Assembly (NCBI RefSeq): GCF_000146675.1 | Contig: NZ_GL397214.1 | Span: 796,788 to 860,787 of the forward strand | Length of the DNA stretch: 64,000 nucleotides | From: Hoylesella marshii DSM 16973 = JCM 13450 | GTDB lineage: Bacteria > Bacteroidota > Bacteroidia > Bacteroidales > Bacteroidaceae | Direction of reading: 5' to 3' | Part shown: positions 1 through 10,628 of the stretch, in pieces | Numbering within the stretch: position 1 is the stretch's first letter | Layout: the number at the start of each line of letters is the position of its first letter | The notes under the pieces: generated by a model | Databases searched by the model: none | What the model saw: the letters and a program-made list of their open reading frames with translations, nothing else | Told to the model about the DNA's origin: nothing | Position numbers and translations under genes: made by a program

Positions 1-186
1 CTCGTAGCCGGCCATACTCTGCCCGTGCGCTTCGTCGTCTTCATCAAAGGAGCCGCCTTTGGCATCGCCGCCACCGCCAGGGCCTCCGCCCGGAGATATG
101 GGCAGAGAGATGGTTTGCATCACAGCGTCGATGTCGTTGATATGAATCACCTCGATGCGGGGTGAGATGTATGTTTGCTTTTTCAT
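1..186 (-). CDS. Small glycine-rich hypothetical protein (5' part)
   Basis: The reading frame starts with ATG at 186 and runs leftwards through the window edge without a stop, so only the first 62 residues are visible. It begins MKKQTYISPRIEVIHI, then has a proline/glycine-rich stretch (PISPGGGPGGGG) and an acidic tail (SFDEDDEAHG). No signal peptide or known domain is visible. Short proteins with this start are common beside surface-protein genes in Prevotella-like genomes (general knowledge). It lies 12 bases downstream of the BspA-like gene on the same strand, so the two are probably co-transcribed. Function unknown. Confidence 0.6.
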   Translation of the reverse strand, partial: MKKQTYISPRIEVIHINDIDAVMQTISLPISPGGGPGGGGDAKGGSFDEDDEAHGQSMAGYE

Positions 187-198
187 TTCTTTCCTCCT

Positions 199-1617
199 TT
201 AGAATTTATAAAACTTCTTGCCGTTGATGATATACATTTCGCCGCCGGGCAGGGCATTGTAGTCGGTGCCCACGTATCGACCGTCGAGCGTGTAGATGCG
301 ATGCGTGTTGCTCTTCAGGTCGGTTTCGGTATCGTTCTCCAATTGGCGGATGTCGGTTGTACCGCTCTCATTGTCAAACACCATTGTAAAGCCTTTGGCG
401 GGTGCCGTGCCCGACTTGCTGTAGACGAAGCAACGGAAAGGGGCGATGTAATCGTTGGCCATGCCGTTCTGCACGGGATACCACTTGTTGCCACTTAGAT
501 AGTAGGCTTTCTTGGCAGTAGCAGCGGCGTTGTCGATGCGCTCGGTGGTGCCGCAGAAGGCCCAGTCGCCATCGTCGGTGGCAAGGGTTTCGGTGGTGTA
601 GCCGGCTGGACTTACGGGCACTTCTACGTTCGTCATCACGGGCAGGGTGTGGGTGGCTCCGTCGGTGATGCGCACAAGGTAGGGCTTGTTGGCTTCAAGA
701 CGGGTTCCAGTAGGCAAAGCGCGGAAGTAGAATGCTTTAGAAGTACCCCACGATAGGTCTTTCTTCACCAGCTCGTAGGCTTGCATGCCGTTGGGCAGGT
801 TGGTAGGATAGGGCAAGAAGAGGGTGCTCACGCTCTTGCCGCTGGTGTTGGAAAATACACGGTCGCACTGGGCAGTCTCGGTCGTGAAAGCGTAGGGAAT
901 GCGGTAGCTGTAGGCATCGTACACCTTAAATACTTTGCACTTGCCTTTGTGAATGATGTTTTCCTCCTCGACTTTAAACTTGGTTTCTTCTGCCGCATCT
1001 TGAAGATATACAAGGGTGTGATTCATCAAACCACTGTAAGGGCAGAAAAGAATATTTCGATTCCATTCGCCATAGTAACTAGTAACGCCGACAGTTGCCT
1101 TGGTGAAATCTATATACCGCGCATTCGTACATCCGGAAACAGGATTAGAATAGTGCATGCCAAAACCCTCGCCCCATGTGATATATTCTATACCGGTACA
1201 GTTTTCGAACTCATCACCAGAGTATATATGCTCAACATGATTGGGGATTTTTAATTCGCCTTTTAATCCTGTGCAATTGCGAAAAGCACCCTCCCATAAA
1301 TATCCCAGATTATCAGGAAGTATTAGCTTTGTTGCGCCAGTATAATTTTCAAAAGCTTTTCCCTTTATCCCTCTCACAGGATATGAATAGGTTCCATCAC
1401 TCACTATTGACGGAAAGTGTAATTCTCCTGTGAACGTAGCACTTCCTTTTATTTCACCATTGATTATTGCACTGGCATATGAGGTTCCTCCATCCGATCC
1501 TGTACATTTCCAAGTAACGCCATTGGCTGTATAAGTGAAGTCTACGTCCTGCCCTAAAACGGATATGGGCAGAAATACGATGCCTAACAGTAGGATAATT
1601 GTAATTTTCTTCTTCAT
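199..1617 (-). CDS. BspA-like leucine-rich repeat surface protein
   Basis: A 472-residue secreted protein. The N-terminus (MKKKITIILLLGIVFLPIS, then VLGQ) is a typical signal peptide without a lipobox cysteine. Residues of about 75-190 contain BspA-type repeats of the form KAFENYTGATKLILPDNL and GAFRNCTGLKGELKIP, a leucine-rich repeat family used for surface adhesion. The C-terminus (IYTLDGRYVGTDYNALPGG, then YIINGKKFYKF) is the conserved tail seen on many exported Prevotella proteins, probably a sorting or anchoring signal. The middle part has no recognised domain. Role inferred: cell-surface binding or adhesion; the ligand cannot be read from sequence. Confidence 0.8.
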   Translation of the reverse strand: MKKKITIILLLGIVFLPISVLGQDVDFTYTANGVTWKCTGSDGGTSYASAIINGEIKGSATFTGELHFPSIVSDGTYSYPVRGIKGKAFENYTGATKLILPDNLGYLWEGAFRNCTGLKGELKIPNHVEHIYSGDEFENCTGIEYITWGEGFGMHYSNPVSGCTNARYIDFTKATVGVTSYYGEWNRNILFCPYSGLMNHTLVYLQDAAEETKFKVEEENIIHKGKCKVFKVYDAYSYRIPYAFTTETAQCDRVFSNTSGKSVSTLFLPYPTNLPNGMQAYELVKKDLSWGTSKAFYFRALPTGTRLEANKPYLVRITDGATHTLPVMTNVEVPVSPAGYTTETLATDDGDWAFCGTTERIDNAAATAKKAYYLSGNKWYPVQNGMANDYIAPFRCFVYSKSGTAPAKGFTMVFDNESGTTDIRQLENDTETDLKSNTHRIYTLDGRYVGTDYNALPGGEMYIINGKKFYKF

Positions 1618-2194
1618 ATTCTCTTTATTTATCGTAAATGTTTAACCTGAATATCTTTCATTAAATCATCGTTATTTCCCTCTTGCGCGGCTTGGCAAAA
1701 GGGCACGAAAAAGCGAACAAAGGAAACTCCTTGGAGTCCTTTGCCTATAGGGGATGCGGCACGCTTCTCGCGCGCGTATGCGAAAGTGTTTAAAGTATTA
1801 TCCGACTGGCGGTGCGAATGTGTGTGTGTGTGTGTGTGTGTGTGTTACACTTTTTTCCGGTGTATGCAAATATAAAGCGTTAAAAGATGCAGAAAAATAC
1901 ACTTTTTTCTGCGTCTTGTCGATACCTTTATATAATAAGGTAGCTATGTTCTTGAATGATGGATTTAACACTTCAACTTCTTTTTACCGCGGCAAAGATA
2001 CATAAAGATGATGAAACGAACAAGAAAAAGCCCGAAAACTTTGCCGCAATCGATGCTATTAAGACTTTTCCTTTCCTTATATGAAGACCATCGCATTCCA
2101 TGAACACAATCAATTCCCGCAAACCATTGTTTTGCATAAAAAAGACACCATATTATATATAGAGTGCTCAAAGATTAAAATCAGGAGGTTTCGT
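1618..2194. other. Intergenic region with a TG microsatellite
   Basis: No convincing gene. Short open frames here lack start context and protein-like composition. The region separates the leftward surface-protein gene from the rightward mrp gene, and holds a (TG)13 tract at 1819-1845 and A/T-rich sequence. I found no clear TAnnTTTG promoter for the surface-protein gene. Confidence 0.5.
1819..1845. repeat. (TG)13 dinucleotide microsatellite
   Basis: Thirteen uninterrupted TG units followed by one T, about 200 bases upstream of the surface-protein gene start. Such tracts can change length by slippage and vary expression of a nearby surface gene; that role is inference. Confidence 0.95.
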
Positions 2195-2225
2195 TTTGCC
2201 ATTCAAGCCTTTTGCCGTACCTTTG
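2195..2225 (+). promoter_or_regulatory. Promoter of mrp
   Basis: TTTG at 2195-2198 and TACCTTTG at 2218-2225, separated by 19 bases: an exact match to the Bacteroidetes housekeeping promoter. Transcription would start near 2232, about 50 bases before the mrp start codon. Confidence 0.75.
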
Positions 2226-2284
2226 CAGTTGCCCGCGAACAAGATGCGGAGACAAAACAATGACAAACAGATAACAAAAACAAT

Positions 2285-3388
2285 ATGACGACTTTATATC
2301 CCAAGTTGATAACCGATGCCTTGGCCACAGTGACTTATGCCGGCACGAAAAAGAATCTGATAGAAAGCGGTATGTTAGCCGATGATGTGCGGATAGACGG
2401 CATGAAGGTGTCGTTTACGCTTATCTTTCCGCGCGATACCGACCCGTTTCTGAAATCTACTGTGAAAGCGGCCGAAGCGGCTATCCATTACCATGTGGAC
2501 AAAGCTGTGGAGGTGAGCATCGCTACGGAGTTTGCCTCGAAGCCCCGTCCCGAAGTGGGCAAATTGCTGCCCGATGTAAAGAATATCATAGCAGTCAGCT
2601 CCGGCAAGGGTGGCGTGGGTAAGAGCACGGTGGCCGCCAATCTGACCATCGCCTTGGCAAAGCTCGGCTATCGGGTGGGACTGCTTGATGCGGACATCTT
2701 CGGGCCATCGATGCCCAAGATGTTCGATGTGGAAGACGAACGCCCCTACGCGATAAAGAAAGATGGCAGAGACCTGATTCTGCCCGTAGAGAAATACGGC
2801 GTGAAGCTGTTGAGTATCGGATTCTTCGTCGATGCCGATACGGCTACGCTGTGGAGAGGAAGCATGGCCTCGAATGCGCTGAAGCAACTCATTGCTGATG
2901 CCGATTGGGGCGAGCTCGACTTCTTTATTCTCGACACACCACCCGGCACAAGCGACATCCATCTTACTCTGTTGCAAACGTTGGCCATCACGGGAGCCAT
3001 CATCGTAAGCACACCGCAGAACGTGGCGTTGGCCGACGCACGCAAAGGCATCGACATGTATCGAAACGACAAGGTAAATGTGCCCATCCTCGGGCTGGTA
3101 GAGAATATGGCATGGTTTACGCCCGCAGAACTGCCCGCCAACAAGTATTATCTCTTCGGGAAAGATGGGTGCAAGAATCTGGCCAAGGAAATGAACATGC
3201 CGCTGCTGGCACAGATTCCTATCGTGCAGAGCATCTGCGAGAGCGGAGATAAAGGCACACCGGCCGCTATGAGCGTGGACACGGCCACCGGTCAGGCATT
3301 CATCAATTTAGCACAGGCCGTAGTAACTGTGACCAACCGACGAAACAAGGAGCAGGCACCGACCCAAATTGTACGAGTAAACGAGTAA
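2285..3388 (+). CDS. apbC: Mrp/NBP35 family Fe-S cluster carrier ATPase
   Basis: A 367-residue protein. Residues 1-90 form a MIP18/DUF59-type domain, and the rest is a P-loop ATPase with the deviant Walker A GKGGVGKS at 107-114. Proteins of this family carry Fe-S clusters to apo-proteins in the cytosol. The region that holds the CXXC cluster motif in E. coli Mrp reads ENMAWFTPAELPANKYY here and has no cysteine pair; only one cysteine (FGKDGC) follows. Cluster binding would therefore need other residues. It is preceded by a canonical promoter and followed 23 bases later by pncB, so the two may be co-transcribed. Confidence 0.85.
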   Translation: MTTLYPKLITDALATVTYAGTKKNLIESGMLADDVRIDGMKVSFTLIFPRDTDPFLKSTVKAAEAAIHYHVDKAVEVSIATEFASKPRPEVGKLLPDVKNIIAVSSGKGGVGKSTVAANLTIALAKLGYRVGLLDADIFGPSMPKMFDVEDERPYAIKKDGRDLILPVEKYGVKLLSIGFFVDADTATLWRGSMASNALKQLIADADWGELDFFILDTPPGTSDIHLTLLQTLAITGAIIVSTPQNVALADARKGIDMYRNDKVNVPILGLVENMAWFTPAELPANKYYLFGKDGCKNLAKEMNMPLLAQIPIVQSICESGDKGTPAAMSVDTATGQAFINLAQAVVTVTNRRNKEQAPTQIVRVNE

Positions 3389-3411
3389 GTACTTTCATTC
3401 CCTAAAGAGCT

Positions 3412-4860
3412 ATGACACAATTCGACAAAAGAAACATCAGCATGATGACCGACCTATACGAGCTGACGATGGCCAACGGTTATTTCCTCAACGGAAACGA
3501 AAACGACCGCGTCGCTTTCGACGTGTTCTATCGCCGTAATCCCGATGGAGGCGGTTTCGCCATCTTTGCCGGTCTGGAACAAGTGGTGGAACTCATCGAG
3601 GGCTTGCACTTCGACGATGAAGACATCGACTATCTGCGAAGCTTAGGCCTTTTCGACGAACGCTTCCTCGCATTCTTAAAGGACTTCCGTTTTACGGGCG
3701 ACGTGTACGCATTCCGCGAAGGAAGCATCATCTATCCCAACGAACCCATACTCACAATTGTGGCACCACTGGCGCAGTCGCAACTCATTGAGACGGCACT
3801 GCTGACGATTATCAACCATCAGTCGCTCATCGCCACGAAAGCCAACCGCATTGTCAGAGCGGCGCAAGGAAGAGCCATCTCCGACATGGGCGCGCGACGG
3901 GCACATAACCTCGACGCTGCCGTTTATGGTGCGCGGGCTGCCTACATCGGTGGCGTGGCAAATACAGCCACTGTGCTCGCGGGCAAACAGTTTGGTATTC
4001 CCGTTGTAGGCACAATGGCACACAGCTGGGTGATGTTCTACGAAAACGAATACGATGCTTTCTGCCGCTATGCCGACATCTACGGTAGCAAGAGCGTGTT
4101 TCTTGTGGACACGTATAACACGCTGGAGTCGGGTGTGCCGACAGCCATCCGAGTGGCACACGAAGTGCTTCATCCACGCGGCGAACGATTGTTGGGCATC
4201 CGTATCGATTCGGGTGATATGGCCTATCTCTCGAAGAAAGCGCGTCGCATGCTCGACGATGCCGGCATGCAAGACTGTCGGATACTCGGTTCCAACAGTC
4301 TCGATGAGTTCACGATTTCATCGATGCTCACACAAGGCGGATGTATCGACAGCTTCGGCGTTGGCGAACGACTTATCACGTCGTACAGCGATGCTATGTT
4401 CGGAGCGGTCTATAAGCTGGTGGCCGTGGAGCGCGATGGTCATTTTGTGCCGAAAATAAAGTTATCTGAGAATATAGGGAAGATTACCAATCCCGGGCTA
4501 AAGAGTGTGTATCGTATCTACAGCGAAGAGGGACAGGCCGTAGCCGATTTGCTGACCTGCCGTGACGAAACACCCGACCTGTCGGTTCCCTACACTTATA
4601 TTTCGCCCGACAAGCCTTGGCAACAACGGCAATTCCGCCATTGCACAGCAAAACCGTTGCAACAACTCGTTATCAGCAACGGTCAACGCACGATGACGGC
4701 TCCTTCGCTCAACGAGATACGCAGCTACGTGAGGCATCAGCTCGACACAGAAATATGGAAAGAGGAGCAACGTTTCAACAATCCTCATGCACATTATTTA
4801 GATATGAGCCCCGCCTATTATCAATTGAAGATGAACCTGATGCAGGCTTGTAAAATCTGA
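3412..4860 (+). CDS. pncB: Nicotinate phosphoribosyltransferase
   Basis: A 482-residue enzyme that joins nicotinate to PRPP (with ATP) to give nicotinate mononucleotide, the entry step of NAD salvage. The N-terminus MMTDLYELTMANGYF is the family signature. Other family features are FDVFYRRNPDGGGFAIFAG, the DMGARRAHNLDAA segment, GTMAHSWVMFYENEYDAF and the phosphate-binding RIDSGDMAYLS. Length is typical. It lies between mrp and the FMN/Fe-S membrane protein with short gaps of 23 and 9 bases, probably one transcript. Confidence 0.92.
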   Translation: MTQFDKRNISMMTDLYELTMANGYFLNGNENDRVAFDVFYRRNPDGGGFAIFAGLEQVVELIEGLHFDDEDIDYLRSLGLFDERFLAFLKDFRFTGDVYAFREGSIIYPNEPILTIVAPLAQSQLIETALLTIINHQSLIATKANRIVRAAQGRAISDMGARRAHNLDAAVYGARAAYIGGVANTATVLAGKQFGIPVVGTMAHSWVMFYENEYDAFCRYADIYGSKSVFLVDTYNTLESGVPTAIRVAHEVLHPRGERLLGIRIDSGDMAYLSKKARRMLDDAGMQDCRILGSNSLDEFTISSMLTQGGCIDSFGVGERLITSYSDAMFGAVYKLVAVERDGHFVPKIKLSENIGKITNPGLKSVYRIYSEEGQAVADLLTCRDETPDLSVPYTYISPDKPWQQRQFRHCTAKPLQQLVISNGQRTMTAPSLNEIRSYVRHQLDTEIWKEEQRFNNPHAHYLDMSPAYYQLKMNLMQACKI

Positions 4861-4869
4861 CAAGTGACG

Positions 4870-5961
4870 ATGATGAAAGACAAACTAATGATTGCCGTGC
4901 GCCTCGTAGCATGTGCCTTGATTATCTTTGTTGCCGCTTATCATCGCGACCATCGCATCTTGGGGCACGAGATAAAACCGGCCACTCATGCCAAGGTTAA
5001 GAAGATTGTACCCGATACCCTACGTACACTTTCCGATGGTACGGTGGTTATCAATACAGCACCATTAGCCAAAGATGTGGTAGGTTATGCAGGGCATGTA
5101 CCGCTGGAGATATACCTACGCGAAGGCCGTGTGGTACGCGTGGTAGCACTGAAGAATGCAGAAACGCCCGATTTCTTTGATGAAGCCCGTCAATTATTGG
5201 TGCGCTGGAACGGCAAAACACTTGCCGAGGCTGCACGAATGCACGTGGATGCCGTTTCAGGAGCCACCTTCTCATCGCATGCCATCATTATCAACGTGCA
5301 GCGCGGTCTGCAATATGCCACCAAGCAAGCGAAACGCCCCTCGCTGTGGCAACGCATTGATTTATCGCCAAAGACTGCGTTATGTCTCATTGTGGTACTC
5401 ATGGGTGCCATCATTCCCCTATTTTATCGGCATAAACGATACCGCACATTACAACTGATACTCAACGTTGCTGTGCCAGGCTTTTGGTGCGGCACATTCA
5501 TCTCCTATGCACAACTCACGGGCTATATCGCCAATGGTATCAATCCCTTGACTGTTCTTGTATCGTTCATCATGCTCACAACTGCTTTTATCTATCCTTT
5601 CTTTGGTAAAAAAAATCATTATTGTAACCACATCTGCCCTTGCGGTTCGTTACAGGAGTTGGCTGGTAAAGCTACGCGTCGAAAGATACGTATGAGTACA
5701 CACTTAGTGAAGTGTCTCGACATGTTGCGACGCGGATTGTGGGTGACGCTGATGATGCTGATGCTTATTGGCACGGGGATGGAATGGATGGACTACGAGA
5801 TATTCTCGGCTTTCATCTTTCAATCCGCTTCATGGACGGTCATTGTGTTGGGCATTGTCTTCGCAGTGTTGTCAATATGGGTTCCCCGCCCCTATTGCAG
5901 GTTTGTTTGTCCCACAGGTTCGCTTTTCAAGATGGTGCAAAGCGGAAAGCAAAGCGTGTAA
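4870..5961 (+). CDS. FMN-binding and 4Fe-4S membrane protein (NapH/NosR-like)
   Basis: An N-terminal membrane anchor (residues about 8-24) is followed by an FMN-binding domain whose flavinylation motif is visible (DAVSGATFSS, threonine in SGAT). Then come several membrane helices and two cysteine motifs, CNHICPCGSLQE and CRFVCPTGSL, of the NapH/NosR/RnfD-like Fe-S type. It probably moves electrons through the membrane via covalent FMN and Fe-S clusters; donor and acceptor are unknown. A start at ATG 4870 is chosen over the GTG at 4864; ATG 4873 is also possible. It follows pncB by 9 bases. Confidence 0.75.
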   Translation: MMKDKLMIAVRLVACALIIFVAAYHRDHRILGHEIKPATHAKVKKIVPDTLRTLSDGTVVINTAPLAKDVVGYAGHVPLEIYLREGRVVRVVALKNAETPDFFDEARQLLVRWNGKTLAEAARMHVDAVSGATFSSHAIIINVQRGLQYATKQAKRPSLWQRIDLSPKTALCLIVVLMGAIIPLFYRHKRYRTLQLILNVAVPGFWCGTFISYAQLTGYIANGINPLTVLVSFIMLTTAFIYPFFGKKNHYCNHICPCGSLQELAGKATRRKIRMSTHLVKCLDMLRRGLWVTLMMLMLIGTGMEWMDYEIFSAFIFQSASWTVIVLGIVFAVLSIWVPRPYCRFVCPTGSLFKMVQSGKQSV

Positions 5962-6318
5962 GATGTCAGCCAGACTGCGCACCGGGCATATAGAACGTTC
6001 TCCTAAATGGAGTGTTGCAGGTGTGACAGAATCCCACAAACGATACCATTTGCCGTAAGAAAGGTTGCCGAACTTTCCCTGTACAAACGGCATCTGTACA
6101 TAGGACAAACGGCATCTGTACATAGGACAAACGCCATCTGTACAGGGTACGAATGCCGACTTATCAATCGTAATTTTAAGACCCTTAAAACTTGCGATCT
6201 CGAACTTTTGGACATCAAATACTAAAGAATCATCACAAAAACGGGGTGAAAAGTTACGAATGTAAACCACCCTTTAGACTGCTTTTGCATCTTCATCCAC
6301 AATAAATATCCTCATAAA
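5962..6318. other. Intergenic region with a dispersed repeat
   Basis: Non-coding. It contains a member of a dispersed repeat family (about 6052-6175) that recurs at about 54270-54385, with a core of three 22-bp units. Small open frames crossing it are repeat artefacts. Confidence 0.6.
6083..6148. repeat. 22-bp tandem repeat, three units
   Basis: Three consecutive 22-bp units starting at 6083, 6105 and 6127, each beginning ACAAACGGCATCTGTAC (third unit ACAAACGCCATCTGTAC). The flanks, with GCCGTAAGAAAGGTTGCCG to the left and TACGAATGCCGACTTATCA to the right, recur around 54290 and 54360, where the array has two units. TGTAC/GTACA dyads give each unit a small palindrome. Confidence 0.9.
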
Positions 6319-6350
6319 TTTGCTGCATACAGATTTATTTGCTATTTTTG
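6319..6350 (+). promoter_or_regulatory. Promoter of the ATP synthase operon
   Basis: TTTG at 6319-6322 and TATTTTTG at 6343-6350 with 20 bases between them. Expected transcription start is near 6357, about 47 bases before atpD. Confidence 0.75.
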
Positions 6351-6388
6351 CCCTATCATAAAAGCGAAACTGACGTATTAAAATATAA

Positions 6389-7930
<1,542 letters not shown>

Positions 7931-7967
7931 GGCCACACCGGTCGACTGTTGATTAAAACGACGCAGA

Positions 7968-8210
7968 ATGAGCTTGAAGTTAAGGATAGTTTCTCCCGAG
8001 AGAATCGTCTTCGATGGTGAGGTGGAAAGCGTATTGGTGCCCGGCACACTGGGCTGTTTCGAGATACTGAAAGACCATGCGCCCATCATCTCATCACTGG
8101 AAGAAGGCAAAGTGGAGTACACTGCTAAAGACAGCAAAGTGCATTTCAACATCAAAGGAGGCTTCGTGGAAGTAAAAAGAAACGAGGTATCATTAGTTGT
8201 GGAAATGTAG
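7968..8210 (+). CDS. atpC: F1F0 ATP synthase subunit epsilon (short form)
   Basis: An 80-residue protein matching the N-terminal beta-sandwich of epsilon (MSLKLRIVSPERIVFDGEVE, then VPGTLGCFEILKDHAPIIS). It lacks the C-terminal two-helix domain found in E. coli epsilon (about 135-140 residues), which acts as an inhibitory brake. The remaining domain is enough to link gamma and the c ring. It follows atpD by 37 bases. The short form is common in this phylum (general knowledge), so regulation by epsilon extension is not expected here. Confidence 0.9.
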   Translation: MSLKLRIVSPERIVFDGEVESVLVPGTLGCFEILKDHAPIISSLEEGKVEYTAKDSKVHFNIKGGFVEVKRNEVSLVVEM

Positions 8211-8258
8211 CTTTGAATGGCTACGAACATTTAGGAGTGCGACAAAAAGGGCATACGG

Positions 8259-8675
8259 ATGGAAAAGACAATGACAGTAGACGCAATAGGAAAGCGGTTT
8301 CGCAAATACAGCCTATGGTTGGTAGTTGCCCTGTCACTGACAGCGTTGCCTATGATGAACTATTATTGTGGCCGTGTGATGATGCCGTCGCTGCTGGTAC
8401 CTGTGGTATTCTCACTATTGATGAACGAGGCATACGTATCGGCATGGACGATAACGGCAAGGAAAGCTCCCGCACGTCTGTCGCTTTTCTATATGGCGGC
8501 ATCGGGTCTGCGCCTGTTTCTGTCGGCATTGGTAGTGCTGGTGTTCTGTCTGATATACAGGGGATGCCCCGAGGTGATACCCTTTGTCGTCTTGTTCCTA
8601 TCCTATTATATAGCCCTGCTGGCCTTAGAGTGTATCTTCTTTGTCCGCATAGAAAAGCAGAGGAAAAACCAATGA
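8259..8675 (+). CDS. Small membrane protein of the atp operon (AtpI position)
   Basis: A 138-residue hydrophobic protein with about four predicted membrane helices (for example YSLWLVVALSLTALPMM and VIPFVVLFLSYYIALLALE) and a basic tail. It sits between atpC and atpB, where other operons carry atpI, whose product helps c-ring assembly. Direct similarity to AtpI is not evident by eye, so the role is inferred from position. Its stop overlaps the atpB start (ATGA at 8672-8675), which suggests translational coupling. Confidence 0.7.
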   Translation: MEKTMTVDAIGKRFRKYSLWLVVALSLTALPMMNYYCGRVMMPSLLVPVVFSLLMNEAYVSAWTITARKAPARLSLFYMAASGLRLFLSALVVLVFCLIYRGCPEVIPFVVLFLSYYIALLALECIFFVRIEKQRKNQ

Positions 8676-9769
8676 AAATGAAATCAATCAAATATATACT
8701 ATCCGTCATACTCCTTCTTGCGATTGTTCTCCCTATGAGCGCAACCGAAGAGAAGTCGCCTGTAGATGTGCAGGAAGTATTATGGGGGCATATCAAAGAC
8801 TCGTATGAATGGCATGTCACTGACATCGGCCACACGCATATTACCCTACATTTGCCGGTCATTGTGAAGAGTTCCACAGGATGGCATGTATTCAGCAGCA
8901 GCAAATTTGCCCATGAGAAAGATGCACAAGGCAACCGTCCGGGGCCTTACGGGCTCTATATATCAGGGGGAAAACAGTACCCGAATAAGATATGCGAGCA
9001 GGTGAACGGGACAGAGGTACGACCCTTGGACATTTCCATGACCAAGACCGTATGCACACTTTTCATAGATGCCGTGTTGCTGTTGCTGTGTATCCTCATC
9101 CCTGCACGCTGGTGCAGAAAGCACAGGGTGACGGATGAAGCCCCGAAAGGATTCATCGGACTCATGCACATGTTTGTGATGTACGTATATGACGACATCA
9201 TCAAACCGACTTTAAAAGAAGATGCCGACAAGTTTGCACCCTATTTGCTTACCTGCTTCTTCTTTATCTTTACTGCCAACATCATGGGACTCATCCCGTT
9301 TCCCCCCGGTGGCGGTAACCTGACGGGTAATATCGCCTGCACATTCTTTTTAGGATGTTGCACGTTTATAGTGACCAACGTCTTCGGCACAAAGGAGTAT
9401 TGGAAAGAGATTTTCTGGCCGGACGTGCCCCTTCCGCTCAAGGCTCCGCTGCCCATCATCCCGTTTATAGAGTTCTTCGGCATCTTTACGAAACCGTTTG
9501 CACTCATCGTGCGTCTCTTTGCCAATATGATGGCAGGCCATGCCATTGCCCTGACGTTTGTCTGCATCATCTTCATCATGTTCGGACTGGGTGCCATTGC
9601 TGGAACGTCGATGACGATAGTAAGCGTGGGCATGAGCATCTTCATGACGTTGCTCGAGGTACTTGTATGCTTGATCCAAGCCTTGGTTTTCACCATGTTG
9701 AGTGCCATCTTCATCTCATTGGCACGCGTAAAGCATGAACACAAAACGCCTGTGGTGACAGAATCATAA
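8672..9769 (+). CDS. atpB: F1F0 ATP synthase subunit a
   Basis: A 365-residue membrane subunit that forms the proton half-channels. The start at 8672 follows an upstream membrane gene with a 4-base overlap; the longer open frame from 8213 overlaps atpI-like coding sequence and is rejected. The N-terminus resembles a signal peptide (KYILSVILLLAIVLPMSA), followed by a roughly 100-residue periplasmic part, an extended form typical of Bacteroidetes. The essential arginine is in LIVRLFANMMAGHAIAL near the C-terminus. Confidence 0.93.
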   Translation: MKMKSIKYILSVILLLAIVLPMSATEEKSPVDVQEVLWGHIKDSYEWHVTDIGHTHITLHLPVIVKSSTGWHVFSSSKFAHEKDAQGNRPGPYGLYISGGKQYPNKICEQVNGTEVRPLDISMTKTVCTLFIDAVLLLLCILIPARWCRKHRVTDEAPKGFIGLMHMFVMYVYDDIIKPTLKEDADKFAPYLLTCFFFIFTANIMGLIPFPPGGGNLTGNIACTFFLGCCTFIVTNVFGTKEYWKEIFWPDVPLPLKAPLPIIPFIEFFGIFTKPFALIVRLFANMMAGHAIALTFVCIIFIMFGLGAIAGTSMTIVSVGMSIFMTLLEVLVCLIQALVFTMLSAIFISLARVKHEHKTPVVTES

Positions 9770-9815
9770 GCATTTTATCAATATCAAACAAAGAATATAT
9801 CAATATCATTATTAA

Positions 9816-10070
<255 letters not shown>

Positions 10071-10112
10071 GGAAGTGCTTAGCGCACAAGTAAACAACGT
10101 AATTCACAGTCT

Positions 10113-10625
10113 ATGGATTTATTGATTCCGGATAGTGGTTTGCTCTTTTGGATGGCGATAGTCTTTATCATCGTCCTCGCCGTTTTATGGAAATGGGGAT
10201 TCCCCGTTATCATCAAAATGGTGAACGACCGTAAGGCCTACATCGACGATAGTCTGAGAAAAGCTCATGAAGCAAATGAGAAACTCACCAATATCCAAAA
10301 GGAAAGTGAATCCATTTTGCAGGAGGCACGTGAGAAACAAGCCACCATACTGAAAGAGGCCGCAGAGACAAGGGAAGCCATTGTGCAGGCTACCCAAGCC
10401 AAAGCACAGGCAGAAAGCTCACGCCTTTTGGCCGAAGCGAAGGCGGAAATAGAGGGCGAGAAACAGAATGCCATACGCGACATTCGCCTACAAGTGGCTG
10501 AACTCTCTGTACAGATAGCTGAGAAAGTATTGCGTCAGAAATTAGATACTGAACGGTCTCAAATGGATATGATTGACCGGCTGTTGGACGAGATTTCTGT
10601 TGAACACAAGAACGGGTTAGGATAG
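10113..10625 (+). CDS. atpF: F1F0 ATP synthase subunit b
   Basis: A 170-residue peripheral-stalk subunit. One N-terminal membrane helix (LLFWMAIVFIIVLAVLWKWG) is followed by a long charged coiled coil (roughly residues 40-150) that reaches from the membrane to delta. It stops 3 bases before atpH, so tight co-translation is expected. Confidence 0.93.
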   Translation: MDLLIPDSGLLFWMAIVFIIVLAVLWKWGFPVIIKMVNDRKAYIDDSLRKAHEANEKLTNIQKESESILQEAREKQATILKEAAETREAIVQATQAKAQAESSRLLAEAKAEIEGEKQNAIRDIRLQVAELSVQIAEKVLRQKLDTERSQMDMIDRLLDEISVEHKNGLG

Positions 10626-10628
10626 TTT

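Noticed and set aside
8213..8671. N-terminal extension of AtpB to 518 residues
   Set aside because: It overlaps the whole small membrane gene in another frame; the 8672 start gives a normal signal-like start and an ATGA overlap.
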